5,779 nt of DNA from an uncultured Saprospiraceae bacterium (GTDB taxonomy: Bacteria; Bacteroidota; Bacteroidia; Chitinophagales; Saprospiraceae): assembly GCA_937973565.1 (NCBI GenBank), contig CALJKQ010000175.1, positions 1-5,779 on the forward strand, in the 5' to 3' direction. Made by a program: the position numbers and the translations under genes. Shown here piece by piece: positions 1-5,779 of this stretch. A model generated the notes under the pieces. That model did not search any database and was not told the origin of the DNA. It was given only the letters and a program-made list of their open reading frames with translations. Position 1 is the first letter of the stretch; every line of letters starts with the position of its first letter.

Positions 1-1619
1 TGGCATTGATCATTGGAAGTGAAGACGGAGGGCTCAACAATATTTTATTGGTCAGGTTGAGCATATCATTGCTGATTTTTGGATTTATCATGTTTTTTGT
101 CATTCCTCCATTTGCGAGGTGGTTTTTCAATCGGTTGGAGAGTGAGCATTATTCTCACTATATCTTTGTATTGTCCATTGTGTTTTTCGCTGCCTTTTTG
201 TCGCAGGTAGCCGGGGTTGAGCCCATCATTGGGGCGTTTGCGGCGGGTTTATCTCTCAACAGACTGATACCCCATTCATCGGCCTTGATGAACCGGATTG
301 AATTCATTGGCAATTCGCTTTTTATTCCTTTTTTCCTCATCAGTGTAGGGATGATTGTCGACATCCGGGTTCTACTCGCCGGTCCTACGGCGTGGATCGT
401 AGCCGGTGCGCTCACACTCACTGCACTCTTTAGCAAATGGATAGCTGCCTTTGTCACCCAAAGATTATTTTCATTTTCCGGCCATCAACGTCAATTGATT
501 TTTGGTTTGAGTTCTGCCCATGCGGCGGCTACCCTGGCCATCATTTTGGTAGGCTTTAATGAGGGCATCCTGGATGAAAACATCCTCAACGGCACCATCA
601 TTTTGATCCTCATTACCTGTATCGTTGCCTCTTTTGCAGCCGAAAGAGCTGCCAAATCGTTGGTAACCTCTTCTAAAAATGAGCTTTCCAGAGAAGATGT
701 GCAGTACGAATTGATCAGCGAACACATCCTCATTTCAGCAGAAGAAGATGAAGTCATTGACAAATTGCTGAAACTCGCCATTTTGATCAAAAATAAAAAA
801 TCGGTTCAACCCGTATCAGTGTTGTCGGTCATTCCCTTTGATGAAGAAGCCGAAATCAACATCATCAGAGAAAAAAGAAGGATTGCTTCACACCTCACCA
901 TGGCAGCAGCGTCAGAGACCCGCATCAATTATGTGAGTACCATCGATCAAAACATAGGCAGTGGTATAGCACGTACATCCCGCGAAGTTATGGCCAACCT
1001 GATTTTACTGCCCTGGCCCGGAGCCTCTTCCCTGCTCGACAAATTCATGAGCAATAAAATTGAGAGCGTTGTCAACTATACGGATAAATCTGTTTTTGTG
1101 GTCGATATTTTACAACCGCTTTTGTTCCACACGCGCATGGTTTTGGTTATACCACCTATGGGAGAGGTCGAAAACGGTTTTGTTCAATGGGTGAATAAAA
1201 TTATGCTGTTGGCCAGAGAATTGAACCTCAAAATTCTCTGCTTTTCTCAACCCTCTGCTTATGAAGAATTGTTGAAAATTGAGGGTTACCTGGGGTATCA
1301 AATGCAGATACAATTTATACCGTTTACAGATTGGGAAGACTTCCTCATCATTTCAAGAGATGTAAAAGAAAAAGACCTGCTGGTTTGTGTTTCAGCCAGG
1401 AAAGGATCTGTATCGTACAACAGCATTCTGGACAGTATTCCCACCAAATTGGAAAAACATTTTCAAAACAGTAAGATTGTCATTTATCCGCAACAATACA
1501 GCAACCTTAAGCTCTATGACAATTATTTAGATATCAATGCAGAACCCATCTCCAAAGGAATAAAGACCCTCAACAAACTAAAAAAAGGTCTGGACGACAT
1601 CCTAAAAAAAGGAGGATAA
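1..1619 (+). CDS. Cation:proton antiporter, CPA2 (KefB/NapA-like) with C-terminal universal-stress-like region; 5' end missing
   Basis: Membrane antiporter exchanging Na+ or K+ for protons, acting in the inner membrane; the ion is not determinable here. The frame is open to the window edge (GCA precedes the TTG at 6), so the first codons seen are internal and the N-terminal helices, perhaps 200 or more residues, lie upstream. Numbering from the TTG: hydrophobic segments at about 14-36, 50-70, 72-86, 100-120, 126-150, 163-184 and 195-212. The run GVEPIIGAFAAGLSLNRLIP (70-89), followed by FFLISVGMIVD (109-119), is the signature of the second half of CPA2 transporters, as in KefC. Residues 171-178 (AHAAATLA) match a motif of Bacteroidota homologues. 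From about 235 to 537 the protein is soluble and resembles two tandem universal-stress-type folds (about 238-370 and 375-500), a common arrangement in this phylum and probably regulatory. It ends TAA at 1617, 67 nt before the protease gene. The family is secure; the tail's function is inferred. Confidence 0.88.
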   Translation, partial: ALIIGSEDGGLNNILLVRLSISLLIFGFIMFFVIPPFARWFFNRLESEHYSHYIFVLSIVFFAAFLSQVAGVEPIIGAFAAGLSLNRLIPHSSALMNRIEFIGNSLFIPFFLISVGMIVDIRVLLAGPTAWIVAGALTLTALFSKWIAAFVTQRLFSFSGHQRQLIFGLSSAHAAATLAIILVGFNEGILDENILNGTIILILITCIVASFAAERAAKSLVTSSKNELSREDVQYELISEHILISAEEDEVIDKLLKLAILIKNKKSVQPVSVLSVIPFDEEAEINIIREKRRIASHLTMAAASETRINYVSTIDQNIGSGIARTSREVMANLILLPWPGASSLLDKFMSNKIESVVNYTDKSVFVVDILQPLLFHTRMVLVIPPMGEVENGFVQWVNKIMLLARELNLKILCFSQPSAYEELLKIEGYLGYQMQIQFIPFTDWEDFLIISRDVKEKDLLVCVSARKGSVSYNSILDSIPTKLEKHFQNSKIVIYPQQYSNLKLYDNYLDINAEPISKGIKTLNKLKKGLDDILKKGG

Positions 1620-1623
1620 GTAT

Positions 1624-1631
1624 TATATTTG
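1624..1631 (+). promoter_or_regulatory. Candidate Bacteroidota -7 promoter element (TATATTTG)
   Basis: TATATTTG is an exact match to the TAnnTTTG -7 consensus of the Bacteroidota housekeeping sigma factor. It sits in the short gap after the antiporter, about 55 nt before the protease ATG, which would leave a leader of roughly 50 nt. No TTTG is present at the expected -33 distance (around 1601-1605 reads CCTAA), so the match is partial. If it works, the protease gene has its own promoter inside a possible operon. Confidence 0.35.
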
Positions 1632-1686
1632 AACTGGCCCGCGAAATACAAGGAGCCATAATTTTATCGTTATAAAGAAAAATCCA

Positions 1687-3135
1687 ATGCGAAAATTAAT
1701 TCTGCTGACTACGGCTACATTTTTACTCAGCACCTGTGCCAGAAATCCCGTTACCGGTAAAAAAGAATTGATGCTGATGTCAGAATCCCAGGAGATAGCA
1801 CTGGGACAAGAGGCGGATCCATCCATCATAGCAGAATATGGTTTGTATGACAATGCCACTCTCCAAAATTTCATCACTGCCAAAGGCAAGGAGATGGCAG
1901 CTATTTCCCACAGAAGTAATTTGCCCTTCCAATTTAAAATTGTTGACTCTCCTGTAGTAAATGCATTTGCGTTACCGGGTGGCTATGTTTATTTCACCAG
2001 GGGTATCATGGCGCATTTCAACAATGAAGCTGAATTTGCCGGTGTACTTGGACATGAAATTGGGCACATCACTGCCCGGCATGGTGCCAGCCAGTACAGC
2101 AAACAAATATTGGCTCAGGTAGCCCTTGTTGGGGGTATGGTAGTTTCTGAAGATTTTAGAAAATTCTCAGATTTGGCCAGTACGGGTCTAGGTTTACTTT
2201 TCTTAAAATTTGGACGAGGCGATGAATCCGAAGCCGATGAAATTGGCGTTGTTTACTCCACCAACATTGGCTACAATGCTCACATGATGGGGGATTTCTT
2301 CAGAACACTGGAAGCCATTGGCACCGAATCCGGCAGTTCCATTCCCACTTTTTTATCCACTCACCCCAATCCGGTTGACCGATTTAACAAGGTCCATGAA
2401 ACCGCTGTGAAGTACCAGAAAATAAGAGGTGTGCAGGCGGCGGATTTGAAGGTCAACCGGGACAGCTATTTGAAAATGATCGATGGCATTGTCTATGGTG
2501 AAGACCCCAGACAGGGCTTTTTCGAAAATCAACATTTCTACCATCCGGAAATGAAATTTATGTTTGAAGTACCCAAGGACTGGCAACTGGTGAATTCTGC
2601 CAGTCAGGTACAAATGGCACCCAAGGATGGCAAAGCATTGATGTTTTTGCAGTTGGAAGAATCCAAGACCCTCGATGCAGCCATCACAGATTTTGTTAGT
2701 CGCAATAAACTCACCGTTGAAGACAAAGCCAGTGTGACCGTAAATGGAATGCCGGCAATGGCCTTGTATGGCACCCAAACTCCCGATCCGCAAGCGGGCG
2801 GAGAGACCCTTAAATTGATGGCATACTTCATTCAGTATAATGGTCAGATATACAAAATGGTGGGCCTTACTGTTAATACCGACTTTAATATTTATTTCAA
2901 TAATTTTCAGGCAACCATGCGCAGCTTTAATAAGTTGACAGATGCCAGTAAATTAAACAGACAACCGGAGAGGATAAAAATCGTACCCGCCAAAAAGACA
3001 GCTACTTTTCAGCAAATTGTAACGGATTACGGTATGGAAGCAAAGCGAATGAAAGAACTGAGTCTTATCAATGCCATGGAAGCCGGTCAAACTGTTGAAG
3101 CCGGTACTTTGTTGAAAATCATTGAGCGGAAATAA
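1687..3135 (+). CDS. M48 family zinc metalloprotease, lipoprotein, with C-terminal LysM-like region
   Basis: Probable envelope protease of the BepA/LoiP-like M48 group, which handles misfolded or unassembled outer-membrane proteins; the substrate here is unknown. The ATG at 1687 gives a short lipoprotein signal with a basic start (MRK), a hydrophobic core and lipobox LSTC with Cys17 as lipidation site. Thr just before the Cys is less usual than Gly, Ala or Ser. Residues 19-46 (RNPVTGKKEL... SESQEIALGQEAD) are the family's N-terminal hallmark. The zinc site is HEIGH at 123-127, with E180 of ESEAD (180-184) as the likely third ligand. THPNPVDR (225-232) is the conserved HP...R element. A second domain at about 280-415 resembles the PsbP/Mog1-type folds seen in this subfamily. 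Residues about 428-480 look like a degenerate LysM module and end in GTLLKIIERK. No clear Shine-Dalgarno precedes the ATG, as is normal in Bacteroidota. The gene is complete at 482 residues with all catalytic residues, so it should be active. Confidence 0.92.
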   Translation: MRKLILLTTATFLLSTCARNPVTGKKELMLMSESQEIALGQEADPSIIAEYGLYDNATLQNFITAKGKEMAAISHRSNLPFQFKIVDSPVVNAFALPGGYVYFTRGIMAHFNNEAEFAGVLGHEIGHITARHGASQYSKQILAQVALVGGMVVSEDFRKFSDLASTGLGLLFLKFGRGDESEADEIGVVYSTNIGYNAHMMGDFFRTLEAIGTESGSSIPTFLSTHPNPVDRFNKVHETAVKYQKIRGVQAADLKVNRDSYLKMIDGIVYGEDPRQGFFENQHFYHPEMKFMFEVPKDWQLVNSASQVQMAPKDGKALMFLQLEESKTLDAAITDFVSRNKLTVEDKASVTVNGMPAMALYGTQTPDPQAGGETLKLMAYFIQYNGQIYKMVGLTVNTDFNIYFNNFQATMRSFNKLTDASKLNRQPERIKIVPAKKTATFQQIVTDYGMEAKRMKELSLINAMEAGQTVEAGTLLKIIERK

Positions 3136-3142
3136 TTGCGAC

Positions 3143-3167
3143 AAAACCAAAGGGTTTTTATTTTTTT
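3143..3167 (+). terminator. Rho-independent terminator after the M48 protease gene
   Basis: AAAACC (3143-3148) pairs with GGTTTT (3153-3158) around the loop AAAG, followed by TTATTTTTTT. The stem has only two G-C pairs and is therefore weak, but it starts 8 nt after the protease stop codon and the T-run is good. The T-run overlaps the stop codon (3166-3168) of the convergent ligase gene, so the two transcripts meet here. Confidence 0.5.
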
Positions 3168-4293
3168 AAACTTGCCAAATAGGACTGGAATTCTCAAATT
3201 CCAGAATATTATGTTTAATGACATCAGCTATTTCAGCGCTCTTTTCCATCACCTTTCTTTGTCGTTGGGCGCTGTTTCCTTTTTCCAAAATTTCAAGAAT
3301 GCAAGCAACATATGAATGATATCCCAATTCTTCAATGACATCCTTCATATCTGTTAGAAAATGAATAATATCATTTTTAAGGGATACCAACTGCAAATCG
3401 TGTTCTTTGATGATTTCTGCTGAGAGTCCGAAGCGGATGGACCGCCATTTATTCTCTCTGAGTATCCACAAAGCGGGTAGGACACTTTGAAACCGCCCTT
3501 CAACGAACTCTTTTTTAAAACGATAAGCCAAAAGATGGATAAAAGCTGTTATAGCTTCCAGTTCTAGGATTGTAGCAGGGGCATCGCAGATCCTGATTTC
3601 CAAAGTGCCATAACCCGGACTTGGTCTGATATCCCACCAAATGTCTTTCATACTTTGAACTGAATGGGTTTCGATCATTTGATCATAAAGTTGTGAAAAC
3701 TCATGCCAGCTATTTACCAAAATGGGCATACCAGCGGTAGGATGAGCTTCGTAGGTTGTGGGTCTGCTGGCACTCAGTCCTGTATCGATTCCTTTCCAGA
3801 AGGGGGAGCTGGCAGAAAGTGCTATCAAATGGGGAACATATCTGATGATAAAATTATTGAATTGAATACATTCTTCTGCGTTCAGCATGCCCACATGTAC
3901 ATGGAGACCATAAACTGCCATTCTCTTTATAACCCATTGATTATTATCCAACAATTCCTTATATCGATCAGAAGGACTTAGGATTCTGTTGTTGTAGTCT
4001 GCTGTAGGATGTGTACCCGTGGAAGCGAGCAATACACCGTGCTCTTTTGCATATTTTTTAACATCCTGCAGGGAGGCTGATAAGTCCTTAGAAATTTGAT
4101 GTACATTTTCTGCTATACCCGATACAATTTCGAGTGTACTTCTAAACATTTCCTTGGTGATTTTTGGAGAATCGATGGCAGCGATAAAATCACCCGAAAC
4201 CGGCATAGGCCTCAATGTTTCAGGATCGATTAGCTGAATCTCCATTTCAACCCCCAATGTTAAATCTGTAGGGTTATTGTTAAATGATATCAT
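3166..4293 (-). CDS. ybdK: YbdK-like carboxylate-amine ligase (GCS2 family)
   Basis: ATP-dependent cytosolic ligase of the glutamate-cysteine ligase 2 family. E. coli YbdK shows only weak gamma-glutamylcysteine ligase activity and the true substrate is generally unknown, so a glutathione role should not be assumed. The 375 residues match the usual YbdK length. Visible motifs are GVEMEIQLID at 14-23, whose two glutamates (16 and 18) belong to the metal/ATP site; STGTHP at 91-96; GLHVHVGM at 129-136; and RPSPGYGTLEIRICDAP at 223-239, the catalytic-core strand with conserved Arg and Glu. ATG at 4293 is chosen because the LTLGVE strand begins 10 residues later, as in relatives. The upstream sequence is A/T-rich without a Shine-Dalgarno. 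The gene converges with the protease and lies downstream of the dehydrogenase on the same strand, but a terminator separates them, so it probably uses its own promoter. No partner gene such as an amidotransferase or ATP-grasp ligase is next to it. Confidence 0.88.
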   Translation of the reverse strand: MISFNNNPTDLTLGVEMEIQLIDPETLRPMPVSGDFIAAIDSPKITKEMFRSTLEIVSGIAENVHQISKDLSASLQDVKKYAKEHGVLLASTGTHPTADYNNRILSPSDRYKELLDNNQWVIKRMAVYGLHVHVGMLNAEECIQFNNFIIRYVPHLIALSASSPFWKGIDTGLSASRPTTYEAHPTAGMPILVNSWHEFSQLYDQMIETHSVQSMKDIWWDIRPSPGYGTLEIRICDAPATILELEAITAFIHLLAYRFKKEFVEGRFQSVLPALWILRENKWRSIRFGLSAEIIKEHDLQLVSLKNDIIHFLTDMKDVIEELGYHSYVACILEILEKGNSAQRQRKVMEKSAEIADVIKHNILEFENSSPIWQV

Positions 4294-4400
4294 GATGGAT
4301 GGTTAAAAAAATTAAATAACTGGTTGCGTTCAGTAAACGTCAGGCGGTATAATGTCCCATAAAGAGAAGAAGACAGAAACGCCTAAACTTAAAGTTAAAC
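4294..4400 (-). promoter_or_regulatory. Leader and presumed promoter region of the ybdK-like gene
   Basis: This A/T-rich non-coding stretch lies between the dehydrogenase terminator and the ligase start, and must hold the ligase promoter if the upstream terminator is efficient. I see no full TAnnTTTG. The nearest is a 7-of-8 match, TAAGTTTA, on the minus strand at 4391-4384, without a correctly spaced TTTG. The role is inferred from position only. Confidence 0.3.
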
Positions 4401-4433
4401 AAAAAAGCCGCATTTTTTTAATAATACGGCTTT
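4401..4433 (-). terminator. Rho-independent terminator of the acyl-CoA dehydrogenase gene
   Basis: On the minus strand AAAGCCG (4433-4427) pairs with CGGCTTT (4410-4404). Three further inner A-T pairs follow after one mismatch, closing a loop of about 8 nt, and the stem runs straight into TTTTTTG. It begins 22 nt after the dehydrogenase stop. On the plus strand the hairpin is followed by CTAG and not by a T-run, so it acts in one direction only. Confidence 0.75.
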
Positions 4434-4455
4434 CTAGAATAAACTATTAACTTAA

Positions 4456-5067
4456 CTAAAAACAATAACTATTTTCTGCCACCAACTTAGCAGTAATAGT
4501 TTCTCTTAAACCAACAATATTAGGCATGTTGGTGTATTTTGTAAATCGGCGTAATCCCATAAGCATCATGCGTTGTTCGTCGCCTTCGGCAAAAGAAATA
4601 ATGCTTTCTTTTCCTCTCAACGATACAATGTCAACAGCTTTGTATAAATATAATTTTGCCATAGCAATTTGCTCTTTGGCTTGGTCTTCGCCAATTTTTT
4701 TCGCTAATTTTTCAGTTCTAAGAATGGTGCTTTCTGCCATGTAAATTTCAATCAACATATCAGCAGCAGCAGTCAATAGCTGTTGGTGTGCATCCAAGTC
4801 CATTCCGTATTTTTGAACCGCAGCACCAGCAACCATCAAGAATGCTTTTTTCAATTTGCTCACCATTTCTTTTTCTTCTGAGAACAATTCAGAATAATCA
4901 GGTGTGTCAAAAGATGGAATTCCCATTAATTCTTCTTGAACTTTCATTGCTGGGCCAAGTAAATCAACATGACCTTTCATGGCTTTTTTGATTAACATTC
5001 CAACAGATAACATTCTGTTGATTTCGTTCGTACCTTCGTAAATCCTTGCAATACGGGCATCACGCCA
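4456..5067 (-). CDS. Acyl-CoA dehydrogenase, C-terminal fragment (N-terminal part lost at the junction)
   Basis: FAD-dependent enzyme that introduces the trans-2 double bond into acyl-CoA in fatty-acid beta-oxidation; cytosolic. Only the last 200 or so residues are here. The frame begins before the ATG at 5013: codons from 5067 down read WRDARIARIYEGTNEINR, the strongly conserved end of the catalytic domain. The Glu of YEGT (codon 5037-5035) is the catalytic base position known from MCAD and VLCAD. The rest is an all-alpha extension of the VLCAD/ACAD9 type, common in the roughly 600-residue Bacteroidota enzymes, ending in ENSYCF. The ATG at 5013 is internal and not a real start. Upstream of about 5067 the same frame gives no dehydrogenase-like sequence, and composition shifts sharply, so the missing two-thirds were cut off at the join. 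The TAG stop is followed two codons later by an in-frame TAA, then the terminator. Family identity is very sure; the truncation is almost certainly not native. Confidence 0.88.
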   Translation of the reverse strand, partial: WRDARIARIYEGTNEINRMLSVGMLIKKAMKGHVDLLGPAMKVQEELMGIPSFDTPDYSELFSEEKEMVSKLKKAFLMVAGAAVQKYGMDLDAHQQLLTAAADMLIEIYMAESTILRTEKLAKKIGEDQAKEQIAMAKLYLYKAVDIVSLRGKESIISFAEGDEQRMMLMGLRRFTKYTNMPNIVGLRETITAKLVAENSYCF

Positions 5068-5291
5068 TGCACTTCGACCAGCGTGTTCTCGACCACATTC
5101 GGGTCTGCGAAAAACCCCCAGATCGCGATTGTCGCGGCGATGCCCGGAAAGATCGCAAACATAGAGTAGAACGCCACACCTGCGGCGATCAGCCCGACAT
5201 GGCGATCATCGAGAGCGTTCCAGATCGAATAGAGCAAATGGCCCGACAGAGCGCGATAGCTTTCAGGTGAAGATGCTTCGGATTTCGGCAT
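4992..5291 (-). CDS. YihY/BrkB-family inner-membrane protein, N-terminal fragment fused out of frame
   Basis: Member of the YihY (UPF0761) family, once misnamed ribonuclease BN. These are multi-span membrane proteins of uncertain role. The ATG at 5291 is chosen over further-upstream starts because GGGAG lies 4 nt before it and because similarity begins near it; the sequence further upstream has low-complexity, non-conserved residues. Native-looking sequence covers residues 1 to about 79: a polar lead (MPKSEASSPESYRAL), the typical D-R-H-x-G-L-I-A-A-G-V-A-F-Y entry at 29-42, and a first membrane helix at about 32-62 ending GFFADP. The full protein is usually around 280-320 residues. After Pro79 (codon 5057-5055) the frame runs 20 more residues through dehydrogenase DNA in the wrong frame to a stop at 4992, so the tail is meaningless. 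Composition matches xylB, which diverges from it, and not the DNA to the left. Confidence 0.72.
   Translation of the reverse strand: MPKSEASSPESYRALSGHLLYSIWNALDDRHVGLIAAGVAFYSMFAIFPGIAATIAIWGFFADPNVVENTLVEVHGVMPVLQGFTKVRTKSTECYLLEC
5052..5070. other. Junction between Bacteroidota-like and alphaproteobacterial-like DNA
   Basis: Left of this point the minus strand encodes acyl-CoA dehydrogenase at about 39 % G+C. To the right it encodes a YihY-family protein at about 60 % G+C. Dehydrogenase similarity stops at WRDAR (5067-5053), and YihY-like sequence reaches about Pro79 (5055) in a different frame. The exact break cannot be fixed because the two readings overlap by a few bases. No repeat, integrase, tRNA or insertion-sequence end is visible. 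An assembly or cloning chimera is most likely. Confidence 0.8.
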
Positions 5292-5295
5292 GTGT

Positions 5296-5300
5296 CTCCC
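5296..5300 (-). promoter_or_regulatory. Ribosome binding site of the YihY-family gene
   Basis: GGGAG on the minus strand, 4 nt before the ATG at 5291. It decides this start over longer in-frame extensions that reach 5426. Confidence 0.6.
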
Positions 5301-5337
5301 ACGCGACTGGCTGAAGCCTACAAACCTGCGCCGTGCA

Positions 5338-5380
5338 AGGCAAACCCAGTTCGTCACGTCCTGAGCGTTATGGGTTGCCT
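5338..5380. repeat. Imperfect inverted repeat upstream of xylB
   Basis: AGGCAAACCCA (5338-5348) is the inverse of TGGGTTGCCT (5371-5380) except for one extra base in the left arm. The arm centres are about 32 nt apart, near three helical turns. It could be a pair of half-sites for a sugar-responsive repressor, a stem-loop in the leader, or chance. Confidence 0.4.
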
Positions 5381-5417
5381 CCCGTGGTCGGCTCTGCATT
5401 AGTGCGCACGCGCAGAC

Positions 5418-5423
5418 GGAGGA
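5418..5423 (+). promoter_or_regulatory. Strong Shine-Dalgarno of xylB
   Basis: GGAGGA with a 6-nt spacer to the ATG at 5430. This near-ideal site fixes the xylB start, and it contrasts with the lack of such sites in the left part of the window. Confidence 0.8.
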
Positions 5424-5429
5424 CACCGC

Positions 5430-5779
5430 ATGTATCTAGGACTGGATCTCGGGACTTCCGGCCTGAAAGGCATCGTGATGGACGACGATCAGAAGATCGT
5501 TGCCGAAGCATCTGTGCCACTCTCCGTGTCGCGTCCGCGCCCCGGTTGGTCCGAGCAGGCACCACAAGACTGGATCGAGGCGGCGCGAGCCGTCATTGGC
5601 GCGCTGCCATCTCCGGTGCGGGCAAAGCTGCGCGGCATTGGCCTTTCGGGACAGATGCACGGCGCGACATTGCTCGACAAGGCCGGCCGGGTCCTGCGGC
5701 CCTGCATTCTGTGGAACGACGTCCGCGCCCATGTCGAGGCCGCCGAACTGGATGCTCTGCCCGACTTTCGTACCATCAG
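5430..5779 (+). CDS. xylB: Xylulokinase, N-terminal fragment (runs off the window)
   Basis: FGGY-family sugar kinase that phosphorylates D-xylulose with ATP to xylulose 5-phosphate, the last step of the isomerase route of xylose use before the pentose phosphate pathway; cytosolic. The 116 codons present cover about the first quarter of a protein of usually 480-500 residues. Visible are MYLGLDLGTSGLKG (1-14), the phosphate-binding strand with Asp6; VSRPRPGWSEQ (33-43); LSGQMHGATLLD (72-83); and RPCILWNDVR (90-99). All align closely with E. coli XylB, where the last motif reads WNDGR, so Val98 replaces a usual Gly. SGQMHGA is what separates xylulokinases from glycerol or gluconate kinases. The catalytic Asp of the second domain lies beyond the edge. 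Codons are strongly G/C-ending, as expected for an alphaproteobacterium. No stop codon interrupts the frame. Other xyl genes would be expected downstream but cannot be seen. Confidence 0.9.
   Translation, partial: MYLGLDLGTSGLKGIVMDDDQKIVAEASVPLSVSRPRPGWSEQAPQDWIEAARAVIGALPSPVRAKLRGIGLSGQMHGATLLDKAGRVLRPCILWNDVRAHVEAAELDALPDFRTI

Larger units (their letters stand above)
5292..5429. promoter_or_regulatory. Divergent intergenic region between the YihY-family gene and xylB
   Basis: These 138 nt separate two divergent starts and should hold both promoters. A weak sigma-70-like candidate for xylB is TTGCCT (5375-5380), then a 17-nt spacer, then ATTAGT (5398-5403); each box matches the consensus poorly. 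The -35 box overlaps the right arm of an inverted repeat that is listed separately. I see no clear promoter for the minus-strand gene. Confidence 0.35.

Noticed and set aside
2353..2793. A 146-codon minus-strand frame inside the M48 protease gene
   Set aside because: It is antisense to a well-conserved domain, has no recognisable motif or ribosome binding site, and its residue composition is typical of a shadow frame.
4404..4433. The inverted repeat as a bidirectional terminator or an attachment site
   Set aside because: Only the minus strand has a T-run after the stem, and it sits directly after the dehydrogenase stop, so a one-way terminator suffices.
4456..5013. A complete 185-residue protein starting at the ATG at 5013
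   Set aside because: Dehydrogenase homology continues in frame upstream of this Met (RDARIARIYEGTNEINR), so the Met is internal and the gene is truncated.
4992..5426. A 144-residue minus-strand frame read as one novel protein
   Set aside because: It is a composite: an N-terminal extension upstream of the real ATG at 5291, about 79 residues of a YihY-family protein, then 20 residues of out-of-frame dehydrogenase DNA.
5436..5776. Minus-strand open frames of 95-98 codons opposite xylB
   Set aside because: They are shadows of a high-G+C gene. The plus strand encodes clear xylulokinase motifs with a strong ribosome binding site.
5040..5779. Horizontal acquisition of xylB by a Bacteroidota genome (genomic island)
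   Set aside because: The left edge is inside two broken genes with no integrase, tRNA, direct repeat or insertion-sequence end, and the right edge is not in the window. A chimera explains it more simply.

Overview
The window looks like two unrelated genomes joined end to end. Positions 1 to about 5060 (roughly 39-53 % G+C in the lines I counted) read as a Bacteroidota genome: protein families and C-termini typical of that phylum, no clear Shine-Dalgarno sequences, and one TAnnTTTG-type promoter element. From about 5060 to 5779 the DNA rises to roughly 60-70 % G+C, codon choice shifts to G/C-ending codons, and strong Shine-Dalgarno sequences appear. Its two proteins look alphaproteobacterial, perhaps Rhodobacterales (tentative).

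Layout of the Bacteroidota part: (1) the 3' two-thirds of a CPA2-type cation:proton antiporter with a long cytosolic universal-stress-like tail, 5' end outside the window; (2) after a 67-nt gap, a complete M48 zinc metalloprotease lipoprotein; (3) convergent to it, a complete YbdK-like carboxylate-amine ligase (GCS2 family); (4) on the same minus strand, the C-terminal third of an acyl-CoA dehydrogenase ending in its own hairpin terminator. The first two may be co-transcribed or separately promoted. The ligase has its own leader, separated from the dehydrogenase by the terminator. No shared pathway is evident; these are housekeeping or envelope genes.

Layout of the alphaproteobacterial part: the first 79 or so codons of a YihY/BrkB membrane protein (minus strand), a 138-nt divergent intergenic region with an imperfect inverted repeat, and the first 116 codons of xylulokinase xylB (plus strand), which runs off the window.

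At the junction (about 5052-5070) both the dehydrogenase and the YihY gene are broken inside their coding sequence and joined out of frame. The simplest reading is an assembly or cloning chimera, not a natural transfer. I found no mobile element, CRISPR array, RNA gene or novel multi-gene system.
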